Shown: positions 43,401 to 54,300 of the stretch, piece by piece
How the letters are laid out: each line of letters starts with the position of its first letter
Position numbering within the stretch: the first letter of the stretch is position 1
Assembly: GCA_022360315.1 (NCBI GenBank)
Contig: JAKSDA010000065.1
Coordinates: 62,001 to 126,000 of the forward strand
DNA length: 64,000 bases
Direction: 5' to 3'
DNA from: Pseudomonadota bacterium
Lineage (GTDB): Bacteria > Myxococcota_A > Polyangia > Haliangiales > Haliangiaceae
The notes under the pieces: model-generated
Database searches by the model: none
The model's input: the letters and a program-made list of their open reading frames with translations, nothing else
What the model was told of the DNA's origin: nothing
Position numbers and translations under genes: made by a program

Positions 43401-44530
43401 CCGATACCCGCGGGCATCGAGCCGGCACCCACCTTCGGATCAGCAGACGTCGACCTCGACTGCACGTGGGAGGTGAGCTGCGCCATGTTCATGATGTCGA
43501 GGCGGCCGTCTCTGCGGTATCGATCGGCCAGGCGAAACACGTTCTCCAGCCCGGCCAGCGTCCGGCCAGTGTGCTGGCCCAAGTTTTGCGGATGGGTCCA
43601 CAGATGAAAAACTCCACGCCGGGCCACGGCACGGCGGATACCGCGAGCCGCTTTCACGACCTGGCGATTGATTGCGAGGTCGCTCGCCAGATCGAGCCAG
43701 ACATCGGGCAAAACACCGCGCAGAAAGGCTAGGCGAGCTCGGCCCGCGCCTTTGTACATCATCGAATGAGGAATCATCCACAGACCCGCCGGTACCCGAC
43801 GAGGCACGTCGACCGGCGGCGGCACAGCCAGAAAATCGTCGGCCTGCTTGAGCGCGCTGCGCCAAAAGGCGAACAGACGGTGGTTACCAGCAGGTCCGCG
43901 AGTGTACCAATCGCTGTTGGCGCCGCGAAAGCAAGTAAAGCCATGCTCGGCCAGAAGATTCAAACGGGCGACCCGATTGAAGGGGAATACGAAGCTGTCG
44001 AGGGTCAAGCCGCGGCCTCGCGCCAGAGTTTGGCACGCTGCCAGCTCTTCGCCGATCATCCGGTCGTCGAAGTCAGCTGCAGCCATATTGACGTGTCGAT
44101 AGGAGTGCGACCCGATATCTTGGCCGACCGGGCACTGTTGAATCTCATCGAGTAGCTCCGGGGCGCACAACTGATCATCCGGTATATCGCGTTGTACCCA
44201 TGAATCGACCTGTAAGTCGAGAGTCGGGGACGAGCGAAATAGCTGCCCGACAATCGCCCAAGTGGCCGAGATGCGATATGCGACACACAGGGCTAAAAGT
44301 CGCCGCACCGCCTGGCGTGTACCCGCGATATTGCGCTGCAGCGAGCGGTACAAGGAGCGATCGTCGACCGAGGCCACAGCCAACTCGAGATCGAGCGAAA
44401 AGACCACCACGCCGCGCTCGAGCGTCGCGCTTTCGCCGTGCTCGATGGTGCGATCGAACGGCTGACCAAAATGCGGTCGGCCGAGTCCGGCGGGAAACTC
44501 GGTCGCGTATGACTCTGTGCAATCTGCCAT
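43397..44530 (-). CDS. Polysaccharide deacetylase (NodB-homology) family protein
   Basis: A 377-residue carbohydrate esterase family 4-like protein. The catalytic region begins FSLDLELAV (the first Asp) near residue 45, with GSHSYRHVNM (the metal-binding HxxxH) and a later PFNR block typical of the subfamily in exopolysaccharide loci. No signal peptide was identified, suggesting a cytoplasmic or peripheral location. It is the first of three coupled genes (deacetylase, ATP-grasp, PHP), followed by the M13-like lipoprotein. ATG at 44530. A deacetylation of an N-acetylated sugar or of a non-sugar amide is likely. Confidence 0.9.
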   Translation of the reverse strand: MADCTESYATEFPAGLGRPHFGQPFDRTIEHGESATLERGVVVFSLDLELAVASVDDRSLYRSLQRNIAGTRQAVRRLLALCVAYRISATWAIVGQLFRSSPTLDLQVDSWVQRDIPDDQLCAPELLDEIQQCPVGQDIGSHSYRHVNMAAADFDDRMIGEELAACQTLARGRGLTLDSFVFPFNRVARLNLLAEHGFTCFRGANSDWYTRGPAGNHRLFAFWRSALKQADDFLAVPPPVDVPRRVPAGLWMIPHSMMYKGAGRARLAFLRGVLPDVWLDLASDLAINRQVVKAARGIRRAVARRGVFHLWTHPQNLGQHTGRTLAGLENVFRLADRYRRDGRLDIMNMAQLTSHVQSRSTSADPKVGAGSMPAGIG

Positions 44531-44581
44531 GGTTGCCGCGTAAAGCGCCCACAGTGAAATCTGTCAGCCCGGGCTGCGCGG

Positions 44582-45112
44582 CTAGGTATCGGGGTGGTGC
44601 ATAGGGCTGCTGTCGTAATCAGCCGGGATTCCCGAGGCGCCTTGAAAGAGCGACCGAAGAGCGAATCCCGCGCCACCAAACAGGACAGCGCCGGCGAAAA
44701 GCATGATGAGAAGCCCTGCCCAGGGAAAGCTGTGAAAGCGCACCGAGAGGTTTTTGGTAGCCGATCCCGCCTTCAGACTGGCGATTCCGGCCCGGTCGGG
44801 CGTCCAGGTGAATGTCCCGGCCGGGCCAGCGGTTTTGGGTTTGATGGTAACCTCCTCCTTCACCGCACTGTTGGGCCGGTAGGTGACTGTGACCTGGTCG
44901 GCCGGTTTGGACAGAGTCAAGGTCACTTCCTGACCGACAATGGGATGCTCGATCGAAATCTCGATCTGTGCACCGGCCGGTGTGGCCAGCAAACTCATCG
45001 GCAAGATTGCCGCGACGACGGCCAGAACACGGCGGCATTTGCAAACATTGCCGTACCTGGTCGATCGAATGGAGATGCTCCGATTTACCAGCTTACACGG
45101 GGGGCGCATCAT
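44582..45112 (-). CDS. Small exported single-pass membrane protein coupled to the symporter
   Basis: A 176-residue protein: basic N-terminus, signal sequence (about residues 28-48, ending ATPAGAQ), a beta-rich domain of about 80 residues (VGQEVTLTLSKPADQVTVTY...) like an Ig/BatD-type module, and a hydrophobic segment near the C-terminus (AGLLIMLFAGAVLFGGAGFAL). It should sit in the inner membrane with its domain in the periplasm. Its ATG overlaps the symporter stop by four bases and has GGAG upstream, so it is made along with the transporter and may be an accessory subunit. No named family recognised. Confidence 0.75.
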   Translation of the reverse strand: MMRPPCKLVNRSISIRSTRYGNVCKCRRVLAVVAAILPMSLLATPAGAQIEISIEHPIVGQEVTLTLSKPADQVTVTYRPNSAVKEEVTIKPKTAGPAGTFTWTPDRAGIASLKAGSATKNLSVRFHSFPWAGLLIMLFAGAVLFGGAGFALRSLFQGASGIPADYDSSPMHHPDT

Positions 45113-46659
45113 CTCGCTCCTCCTTGAGTTTTAAGGCCTGAGATATACCAGGCAAAGCCAATACTGCCGACCAGCCAGATCAGAGGAATGGCGTACGGTA
45201 TCCATTCATAGCCCGGGATGTCGTACGCGGAGCCGTAGGGGACGCCTGCCTTCGCGTCGGAACTGAATTCGGATTTTAGACTCAATACGATGACAAAGAT
45301 GAGCAGACCCGGAATGAAATATCGAATCAGGACCTCGAACCACACGCCCAGCTTGAGACGAGCGTGCTGGTTGATCGCCTCGCGCAGGGTTCCAGCACCC
45401 AGCACCCAGCCGATGAGAATCACCTCGGACAGGCCGACAAAGAGCAGACTGTAGTTAAAAACCCAGTGGTCGGCCACATCGAGCAAGGTCAGGCCCAGGG
45501 TGCCATTGCCACTGAGACCGACGTCGATGATCTGCGGCAGCGAGAAGCAAAACGACCCGATGGCTCCGGCGACGGTGACCAGGGTCAGAGCGCGCATCCT
45601 GGTGATGCCCAGTTTGTCGATCAGCGCCGATACGAACGCTTCGGCGAGAGAGACCGCCGAGGTCAACCCGGCCATGACCATGAGCAAGAAAAAAGTAAAG
45701 CCGAAGAATCGCACGATCCAGGGCGACGTAGACAGTTCGTTGATGCCCTGGGGAATGACGAAAAACGACAGCGACAGCGTGCTCCCGGCCGGATTGAGCG
45801 CAAAAACAAAGAGCAGGGCAAATATCGCCGTTCCCGCGATGAACTCGAAACCACAGTTGAGGAACGACACCAACATCGAGTTGTTGACCTGATCGGCCTC
45901 TTTGGGCAGGTAGGACGCGTACGCGGTCATGATGCCCATGCCCAGCGACAGCGAGAAAAACATCTGACTGAAGGCACCCCGCCACACATTGACATCGGCG
46001 ATGCCAGCAAAGTCGGGAGTAAAGAGATACATGATGCCGTCGAGCCCGCCCTCGAGGGTGAGCCCGCGTACGGCCAGGCCGATCATGAAGAGCCACATCA
46101 GCGGGACAAACCACCGTACAGCCCGCTCGATCGAGGCGGTGCCGTGGCGCAAGATCCACCCCATCGCAAACCAGATGATCGCGATATATATTACCGGATT
46201 CCAGCTGGCGATCATGTCGAAGAAATAGACAATCGCGCTGGGCTCGGCGGTAGGCTCCGTGAACGGAGTAAACGGAGCCGTGATACCGGGTTCAAAAAGA
46301 CTGCCAAACGTGCCGACCAGCATGCCCAGCGCCCAGCCCAAGATGACCACGTAGTACATGGTGATCAGCGTGGAACCAAAAATGGCCCACCAGCCGACAA
46401 ACTCGCCGCGCCGGCCGACCAGTTTGCGCAGAGCGAGAGGAAACGACTGATGGGTCATCGTGCCCATCCCGAACTCGACGATCATGATGGGCAGGCCCAG
46501 GAAAAACAGCGCAAAGAAATAGGGCAAGTAAAAAGCCCCACCGCCGTACTGATAGGCGTTGGAACTGAAAAAGACAATATTGCCCAGACCGATGGCCGAT
46601 CCACTCGCGGCCAGAATGAAGCCGAGCTTGCTCTGCCAGTTTTTTCGTTGTTTGGACAT
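45109..46659 (-). CDS. Sodium:neurotransmitter symporter (NSS/SNF) family transporter
   Basis: A sodium-coupled amino acid or amine importer of 516 residues with about 12 membrane helices in the LeuT fold. The first helix region GSAIGLGNIVFFSSNAYQYGGGAFYLPYF matches the family block that forms the sodium and substrate site, with WRFP-like residues replaced by VFFSS, so substrate choice may be unusual. Other landmarks: LGLPIMIVEFGMG, SLGMGIMTAYASYLPKE (helix 6 area) and LTSAVSLAEAF. ATG at 46659. It is coupled to the following membrane protein by a 4-base overlap. Confidence 0.94.
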   Translation of the reverse strand: MSKQRKNWQSKLGFILAASGSAIGLGNIVFFSSNAYQYGGGAFYLPYFFALFFLGLPIMIVEFGMGTMTHQSFPLALRKLVGRRGEFVGWWAIFGSTLITMYYVVILGWALGMLVGTFGSLFEPGITAPFTPFTEPTAEPSAIVYFFDMIASWNPVIYIAIIWFAMGWILRHGTASIERAVRWFVPLMWLFMIGLAVRGLTLEGGLDGIMYLFTPDFAGIADVNVWRGAFSQMFFSLSLGMGIMTAYASYLPKEADQVNNSMLVSFLNCGFEFIAGTAIFALLFVFALNPAGSTLSLSFFVIPQGINELSTSPWIVRFFGFTFFLLMVMAGLTSAVSLAEAFVSALIDKLGITRMRALTLVTVAGAIGSFCFSLPQIIDVGLSGNGTLGLTLLDVADHWVFNYSLLFVGLSEVILIGWVLGAGTLREAINQHARLKLGVWFEVLIRYFIPGLLIFVIVLSLKSEFSSDAKAGVPYGSAYDIPGYEWIPYAIPLIWLVGSIGFAWYISGLKTQGGAR

Positions 46660-47126
46660 AAGGCCGTTTTGCCTGTCGTCAGTGGTTAAGAACGAAGTCG
46701 GCCCGCATCATACCGACAGGGTCTGATGGTTTTGAAGAAACACCACCCATCGCAGGGGTTGTGCGCGTCCGCAACGCCGACACAGTCCCAATGCCATCGA
46801 TATCCTGATCAAAATGTCCCATTCCCAGTACCTTCCCTGATGGTGCCAGTCGAATTAATGTGCGAATGGTTCGTCCTTTGCGCAGCATATCTGACCCCAA
46901 ACTCGAACGTTTGGCTCACATCTCCAACCCCGACTCGGAAAATGTAGGTGTGTTCACGGAGAATTTCTTATGCAGAGGCACTTGTACTAGTGAATGCTAC
47001 ATATAGTACATCACCCATATATTTTTTTGTTAATAATTTCAAATATGAAACCTTTGTTTGCAGATATACTGGAAAACTACAGTGTCGTTGGTTATAGTTA
47101 AAGGACTTACTCAAAACGGGACCTTA
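46660..47126. other. Intergenic region with possible gene remnant and AT-rich end
   Basis: The 467 bases contain a possible decayed frame (46679-46900) and, at 46960-47120, an AT-rich stretch that probably carries the promoter of the next gene. No repeat or RNA gene was recognised. Confidence 0.45.
46679..46900 (-). pseudogene. Possible propeller-repeat gene remnant
   Basis: The minus-strand frame includes SGKVLGMGHFDQDIDGIGTV, which resembles the DGKVLVAG...DIDGIG pattern of delta-60-like propeller repeats, then runs into the symporter leader. It has no upstream part and no start signal. It may be a chance similarity. Confidence 0.25.
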
Positions 47127-47804
47127 ATGGGAAGCCGGGCCGTGCCATCAAGAACTCGTACTCAAGTCCTCTACCATTCAAAGATGTTGCGCATCACTCT
47201 CGATGAAAAAAAAGTGATGCGTGCAACTGATTGTTCGAGAGATGCGACAATCGTCGAGGTTTTTGCTCCGGCCATCCTGGACGTCACCGCTGTTTCGTCT
47301 GACCGGTTCGTGGGGTACGTTCATTTGACCGGGCCATTCCACTCGGGCGGTATGCAATGGCCCCGGCGCAACCTGCGCGCTTTCGGTCCTTATCCGATCA
47401 AGGAAGTCGACAGCACGGCTGCGGTGTTGCGGCGATATTTTGGACTGCCAGTCGCTCCTACCGAGGTGTCCTACGACAATCTGATGAAGGAGCCAGCCCG
47501 TTATCACAATCGGATTATCCGCAGTTATGGACCCTGGAGGCGGCTTCCCGGCCGTTCGCAATTCGCCGGAGCGTGGCTGAGCCCGCCGGATCGATGGAAT
47601 ACGTACGGCAGTAGCGTTCCCCGTCATTTTACCGGCAGTGTTGTTATCGACGTGGTGGGGTTGTGGAGGCTATTGCAGAGAAGCACGAATACTGGTCGCA
47701 TCCGCGCGGATCACTGGCCGGCCGTCCTGGAACCGTATCTGCTCGAAGTCCTCGGCAATATCGGCAACGAAGGTGCTCCCCAGCCGGATGAACTCCCCGG
47801 CTAG
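47127..47804 (+). CDS. Hypothetical protein
   Basis: A 225-residue protein with no domain I recognise. It is rich in Arg and Trp, with segments such as GYVHLTGPFHSGGMQWPRRNLRAFGP and PARYHNRIIRSYGPW that look structured. The final 40 residues (LLQRSTNTGRIRADHWPAVL...) are helical. No signal peptide or membrane segment. ATG at 47127 is chosen, with GGGA eight bases upstream; a TTG at 47058 or an ATG at 47184 are alternatives. The AT-rich upstream DNA and lack of family match suggest acquired DNA. Confidence 0.55.
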   Translation: MGSRAVPSRTRTQVLYHSKMLRITLDEKKVMRATDCSRDATIVEVFAPAILDVTAVSSDRFVGYVHLTGPFHSGGMQWPRRNLRAFGPYPIKEVDSTAAVLRRYFGLPVAPTEVSYDNLMKEPARYHNRIIRSYGPWRRLPGRSQFAGAWLSPPDRWNTYGSSVPRHFTGSVVIDVVGLWRLLQRSTNTGRIRADHWPAVLEPYLLEVLGNIGNEGAPQPDELPG

Positions 47805-47909
47805 CGGCAGAGTCAGCCAGCTGAAGTCCATTCTATGGGTGTTTCCGTCGCTGTTGCCCTCCGAAAAGCAATCGCGATCGGTTGATCACGGCTTTTTCAG
47901 GCGAACCCT

Positions 47910-47945
47910 CTAGCAGCGTTCGGGAAAAATCCCGAACGCCGCTAG
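47910..47945. repeat. Hairpin of the TTCGGGA family (copy E3)
   Basis: A 16-bp stem with one mismatch and a 4-base loop, built on CGTTCGGGA/TCCCGAACG and flanked by CTAGC/GCTAG. It shares its core and the TAGCAG flank with the hairpins at 30118-30143 and 30237-30270. It lies 105 bases after the stop of the hypothetical gene and may terminate it. Confidence 0.65.
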
Positions 47946-47990
47946 CCCCGATGGCAACGTGATGATGGCATGAGCCCGAAGGCCCGAGGC

Positions 47991-48070
47991 CGAACGCTCA
48001 TCATCTGGCCCGAACGCTCATCATCTGGCCCGAACGCTCATCATCTGGCCCGAACGCTCATCATCTGGCC
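47991..48070. repeat. Four perfect copies of a 20-bp tandem repeat
   Basis: The unit begins CGAACGCTCA and ends TCATCTGGCC; copies are at 47991-48010, 48011-48030, 48031-48050 and 48051-48070 with no mismatch. There are no spacers, so it is not a CRISPR. The unit contains no full palindrome. Perfect identity suggests recent expansion (minisatellite) or selection as repeated binding sites. Confidence 0.9.
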
Positions 48071-48398
48071 TGAAATAGGCGAGGTCACCCGCTAGAGGCG
48101 TAGTTTTCGGGCAGCTCGCCCACTTGCGCGCGCATTGCCGCAGGGCTAGGGGCACTGCACGAGTGACCGAAATACAGCCTCGTTCACCCCTACATCGCTG
48201 CCTGTTCGAATCCCGACTCGACGGTCGTCGACTATGAGTAATCGAGCTTACCCAATGACTTGTACGACTTCTTCGCGAACTGACATAACTCGCCGAATTC
48301 TCTCGCCATTGGCCGTTGTCTCGGCGACAAACGCTGAGCTACCATCGGAACCTCTACGAGCGTTCCTGTATGTGGATTGCTCCCAGATCGGACCCGGA

Positions 48399-51300
48399 AT
48401 GGCAGAGTTCCAACACTACCTAGAGCGTCTGGACGCCGACCCCAGAGACAAACAGGCGTTGGCTGCGCTCGAAACAGCAGTTGCCACAAACGGCTCTGTA
48501 CTCGACACTCCCGATACGCTGGGCATTTTCAGCCGCGTCCGCAGTTCGCTTCGCGAGCGCGGCGAACTCGAGGTCGCCGCCAAGCTAGTCGACGTAGAAC
48601 TCAGCGCGGTCAAGGACCGAGACCGCCAGGCTGATTTATGGCTCGAAAAGGGAGATCTCTACGCCAACGATTTACTCGAAGACGAGCCGGCAGTGGCGTG
48701 CTTCAGAGAGGTGCTGAAGATCCGGCCCGACGACGAAACCGCGTCCGAGACTCTGACGCACATCGATATGGAGCGGGCCAACTGGGAGAAGTTCGTCAAG
48801 AAAAACCTCGATGAAGCGGAACAATCGACCAACCGCGGACTGACCACGCACATGTACTTGGCGGCGGCGAAGCTGTATGGTCGGTACAAGCCCGAGTCCA
48901 ACGAGGTCGAGGTCTATTTGCGCAAGGCGCTGGACGCCGACCCCAAGAACCGCCAGGCTGCCGTCCAGCTCCGGCGTCTGTTCGAGCGCCAGGAGCGCTG
49001 GCAGGATCTGGCTGCTCTGTACAGTGAACTGGCCGACGTTGCCAGCGGCAAGGAGGGGCGGGTCCAGGCACTGCTCGGTCTGGCCGAAATCCTGGCTGAG
49101 AGGTTGGAGCAGCCCGAGCAATCGACCGACGTCATGAAAAAAGTCGCGGTAGCCGATCCGGCCCATCCGCGCGCGCTGCGGGTCCTGGCCGATGCGTACG
49201 AAAACAGCGAAGACTGGTCGGCCCTGGTCACCCTGTACACCGGGGCGCTCAAGGCGCGCCGGCGCACTGGATCGCGCGAATCCGAGATCGGCATGCTCTT
49301 GCAGATCGCCATGTTGTACTGGAAGCGGCTCGACGACCTCGACGCATCCGAGGAGTACTTCCGGCGCATCCGCAAACTCGATCCCGCTCATCCAGCCGCG
49401 CTGGCGTTCTACCGCACTTATTATCCGCCGCGGGGCGAAGGCGCCAAGCTGCTTCAGGTATTGCGCCAGGCGCAAAAGAGCCTGCCGTCGGCCGACGATG
49501 AGACTGCGATCCGCAAGCGCGCCATCGCAGTCGAAATCGCCGAGCTGGCCGAGTACGAGCTCGGCAACCCGGAAAAAGCCATCGATGCCTGGAAGTCGAT
49601 CCTGCGCGCCGAACCCGGCGCCGAGGATGCGCGTGCGGCGCTCAAGCGACTCTACCGCAAGACCGAAAAGTGGAACGCGCTTCTCGACATCATGAAAGAC
49701 GAAGTCGAGCGCCTGCCCAAAGACGCCGTCGACGGCCGGGTTGCTGGCCTCATGGAGGTGGTGGCTATCTATCGCGATCGGCTCAAGCTCGACGTGATGG
49801 TCATCAATACCTACAACAGTATCCTCAAGCTCGATCCGGAAAATCGTCAGGCGCTCGACGATCTCGCCGCCAAGTACGAGGGATTGGGACGATGGAATGA
49901 TCTCATCGCGATCCTGTCGCGCAAGGCGCAACTGAGCGATTTGCCGGTCGCGGAGCGGGCCGGCATTCTGCGCCGCATCGCCGGGCTGTGGGCGGAGCGG
50001 TTCGGCAACTACGCCCAGGCCATCAAACCGCTCGAGCAGCTGATCGAGATCGCTCCCGACGACGCCGAGGCGCTGACCCAGCTCAAGGAGATCTACACCC
50101 GCCGGCGCCAGTGGCGGGCGCTCATTGGGTTGCTTGATCGCGAGGCCGAAAAGCTGTCGGAGGAAGAATGCCGGGACGTCCTGGCCGAAATGGCCCGATT
50201 GGCCACCGAAAGGCTTGGCGACAACCACCTGGCCATCCAGCTGTGGAACCGAGTTTTGCCCTACGGCTCGGCGGGTGGCGAGTCGAACTGCGACGGCGAG
50301 GCGCTCGACGCCCTGTCCCGCCTCTACGAGCGCGAAAAACGCTACCCTGCTCTGGCCGAGATCTACCGCCGACAGCGGCTGATCGCCCGGGACGAAAACA
50401 CCGTGGTGGGCGTGCTCGAGCGGCTGGGCGGTCTGCTCAACGACCGGCTCAAGGCGCCGGGCCAGGCCGCCGAGGCGTTTCGGGAAATTCTGGCCATTCG
50501 ACCCAGGCACGGCCGGGCTACCCGCACCCTGCGCGAACTGTACAGGGCCTCCCGCGACTACCGCGCCCTCGAGGACATGTACAGCCAACTCGGCCAATGG
50601 GACGAGCTGGTCGAAGCTCTGCAGGCCATGGCCGACCGGATCGGCGACCCCGACGAAAAGATCGCCCTTCTCGAGCGGACCGCCGCCATAGCGGCCGAAT
50701 ACTTCGATAAGCCGGATCGGGTCGCCCGGGCCTACGAACGGATTTTGTCGATCGAACCCATGCATCTGGGCGCGGCCAGGGCTCTGGTACCGATCTACGA
50801 AAAGACCCAAAAATGGGCCCGGTTGCTGTCGACGTACGAAATCTTGCTCGAGCACGCCAGCGGTGTCGCCGAGCGCCTCGATCTTCATCTGAAGAGCCGC
50901 GATCTGTGCGAAACCAGGCTCGGGTCCAAGGCGCTGGCCTTTCAGTGGACCGCCAAGGCATTCGAACTCGCGCCCGACAGCGAGGATCTGCTTCGCGAAC
51001 TCGAGCGGCTGGGCGGCGAGGCCGACGAGTGGAATCGAGTGGCCGAAATCCTGGACAGGCGGGCCGGCGACGAAGCCACTGGTGAGACGGAGAAGCTGCG
51101 TTTCTTGCGCGAGCTGGGCAAGATCACCGCGGGCAAACTGCACGATCCGGAGCGGGCTCGGGGCTATCAGAAGCGGGTCTTGCAACTCGCGCCCGACGAC
51201 TCCGAGGCGATGAGCGCGCTCGAGGAGATCGCCACCCAGCTATCGGAGTGGCCCGATTTGCTCGAAGTCTACCGCCGCCGCGTCGAACTGTCCGAGTCGA

Positions 51301-54300
51301 ATAACGACAAGATCGAGATCCTTTTTAAGATCGCGTTCATCGAAGAGGAGCGCCTGGCCGAGCTGGACGCCACGGCCCGGACCTACCAGGCAATTCTGGA
51401 CCTCGATTCCAACTCGCAGCGGGCCATGCGCGCTCTGGGCAAAATCCAGGAGGCGAGGGGCGACTGGGAGGGTCTGGCCGAAGTTCTGTCTCGCGACCTG
51501 GACCATACCGAAGACATCGAGGTCAAGGTCGAGCTGCTCCTGCGCATCGGCGGGCTGCGCGAGAACAGCCTCGACCGGGCCGACGATGCGCTCAATGCCT
51601 ATTGCGACGCCCTCGCATTGGATCCCGGGGATGAGCGCATCCACCGGGCACTACAGCGTTTTCTCGACAGTGAGGGCGCCGATGGTCAGTCGGTGGCCGA
51701 CCGAATACCGGCCAGCCGCCGCGTCGAGGTCGCCGCCCTGCTCCTGCCTATCTTCGAGGAGGCGGGCGACGCCAGGCGCATTGCCCGCGCCATCGAGGTT
51801 CTGCGCACAGCAGCCGATACCCGGCTGGCGCTGGACTACGATCGCCGGCTGTCCGAGCTCTACGGCACCAGCCTGGGCGACGCCCGCCAGGCCTATCAGG
51901 CCGGCCTGCGCGTGCTCGCCGCCGATCCATTCGATGTGGGCATGCGCGCGGCGCTTCTCGACTACGCCCAGGCTCTCGGCGCCAATGAAGACCTGGCCGA
52001 ACACCTGGTAAAAATCCTCGAATCGAGTGCCACTGAAGGTGATCAACCGGCTCGTCAGGCCCTGGCTGCAGAGCTGGCGCGGCTTTACGAGGAACGCCTG
52101 GACGCCCCGGACAAGGCCGAGAAGGCGTGGCTGGCCGTCCTCGATCTGCCCGAGACCGAGGACGAATACGAGACCACGGCGTACGATTCTCTGGCCCGTA
52201 TCTACCGCGCTACCGCACGCTTCACCGACTTGCGCGATCTGCTCCTGCGCCGCGAAAAAACCATCCTGGACGGCGATGCTCGCAAGGAGATCATCCTGGC
52301 CATTTGCGAACTCGAGGAGAGCGTGCTCGACAACCCCGACGGCGCAATTGCCGCCTACCAGAGCGTGCTCGACATCGACCCCGGCCACAGCCAGGCGTAC
52401 AGGGCCCTCGAACGCCTGTTGCTGCACAAGGAGAGCTACGCCGAGCTAGAAAGGCTGCTGGGACGGCAGCTGGACCAGATCAAGGACGAGGACGAGCGGA
52501 TTGCACTGATCTATCGGCGCGCCGAACTGCGCGCCCGCAATCTCTCCGATCAGCGCGGTGCAACTGACCTTCTCGAGGTGGTGGTCGACCGCCAGCCCCA
52601 CCACGAGGGCGCACGTGCCCTGCTCGAGGAGATCATGGCTGCGCCCGAACTGAGGATGCGCATCGCCCGCATTCTCGAGCCGCTCTACGAGAGCGAGGAG
52701 CGTTGGAGCCTATTTTGTGCGGTCTTGCGGGCACAGCGCGAGTTTGCCACTGCTCCGGATGAAGCGTCCGACTTGCTCAGCCGGGTTGCCGAAGTCGAAC
52801 AGACCTACATGGAGGAGCCCGAGCGGGCGTTCGAGACCTGGATCGAAGCATTTACTGTTGATCCGTCGGACGACAAGCCGCGCCGCGCCGTGCTCCAGCT
52901 GGCCGCTTCACTCGACCGTTGGCCCACAGCGGCCGCGGCCTACGAGGATGCCCTCGACGCGGTCGATTCCGCTGATGTCGCCCTGGTTGCCGAGTTGCTG
53001 GCCGAACTGGCCGCGATCTACGACGATGACCTGACCGACGTCGACAAGGCGATCTCGGCCTATGTCCGCCTCTACGAGCTCGACCCGAGCAACCCAGATA
53101 CGGTCAGGCCGGCCATCGAGGCCCTGGCCCGTCTGTACCAGGAGCAGCAGCGCTGGGGCGATCTGATCAGCGCGTTGCGCCGCCAGTCCGAATGGGTGGA
53201 CAACCCCGAGGAACGCAAAGAACTGCTGGCCAAGGTGGCGTTCATCGAAGAGGAGAAACTCGAAGACACCGCTGCGGCCGCGGCCACCTGGCGCGAGGTG
53301 CTCGCCGAGGATCCGGAGGACGCCCGCTCGCTCGACGCGCTCGAGCGTCTGCTCGGCCAGCAGGGCAACTCTGCGGAACTCGGGGAAATACTGCGCCGCC
53401 GGGTCGAGTTCGCCGGTTCACCCGAAGAGCGCAAGCAGTTCATGTTCCGCATCGCCAGGCTGTGCGAGCGCGATCTCGAGGATACCCAGGAGGCTATCGC
53501 CGCATACCTCGAGGTTCTCGACGAGCTGCCGGACGACCGCGCCACACTGATCGAGCTGTCCCGGCTCTACGCTGCTCGCGAACGCTATCCCGATCTTCTC
53601 GACATCCTCGAGCGGCGTCTCTTTGCCCTCCGGGACCGAGATGGCGGCGAAGAAGTAAATCCCGGAGCAGAGCAAGCCACAGGGGAGGACGCCGCGATCG
53701 AGCACAGCAGCCAGGCCGCGGAAGCGCACAGCGACGAGGCCGCGGAATTGATGTTCGAGATCGGCAAGATTCTCGAGACCCGTCTGGCCCGGGACAGCGA
53801 AGCAGTGGAGCGCTACGCCGCGGTGCTCGAAATCCGTCCAGACCACGGCGGAGCTCTGAGCGCCGTCGAAGCGCTTTTGGCCGAGCCCGAGTTGCGCCGC
53901 CGGGTCGCAGAGATCCTGCAACCGATTTACGAAGCCGGCCAGGAGCACCAAAAACTGGCCAATTTGCTCCTTCAGGTCGCCGACAGTGAGAGCGATGCCC
54001 GCGATCAGCTGCCCTATTTGCGCGAGGTCGCAGATCTGTTCGAGAACTATCTCGACGACAAGAACCGCTCATTCGAAGTCATGATCCGGACCGTTCGGGC
54101 TGCGGTGGCCGAGCCCGAACTGCCATTCTTCATCAACGAGCTGGCTCGACTGGCCGCCGAACTGGGCCGCGAAGGCGACCTGATCGACATTTATGCCGAG
54201 ATCGCACCCGACGTATTTGACGGCGAACTGCAGCGGCGCCTCTATCTCGACGTCGCCGATCTAGCTCGCGCGGTGCGCAAAGACATCGAGCTGGGGCGTG

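Larger units (their letters stand above)
47805..48398. other. Intergenic region with hairpin and tandem repeat, upstream of giant TPR gene
   Basis: The 594 bases hold the hairpin at 47910-47945, the 20-bp tandem repeat at 47991-48070 and the leader of the TPR gene. A GTTCGAATC near 48197 looks like a tRNA T-arm, but no tRNA can be folded around it. Confidence 0.6.

Noticed and set aside
47991..48070. CRISPR array
   Set aside because: The 20-bp units are directly joined without spacers, and no cas gene is present.
48150..48240. tRNA gene suggested by GTTCGAATC
   Set aside because: No acceptor stem, D-arm or anticodon arm can be placed at correct distances around it.
48672..51185. A reverse-strand open frame of more than 800 codons, and others like it under the TPR gene
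   Set aside because: It mirrors the third-codon GC bias of the TPR gene on the other strand; the translation has no recognisable domain and the TPR repeats are unbroken in the plus frame.
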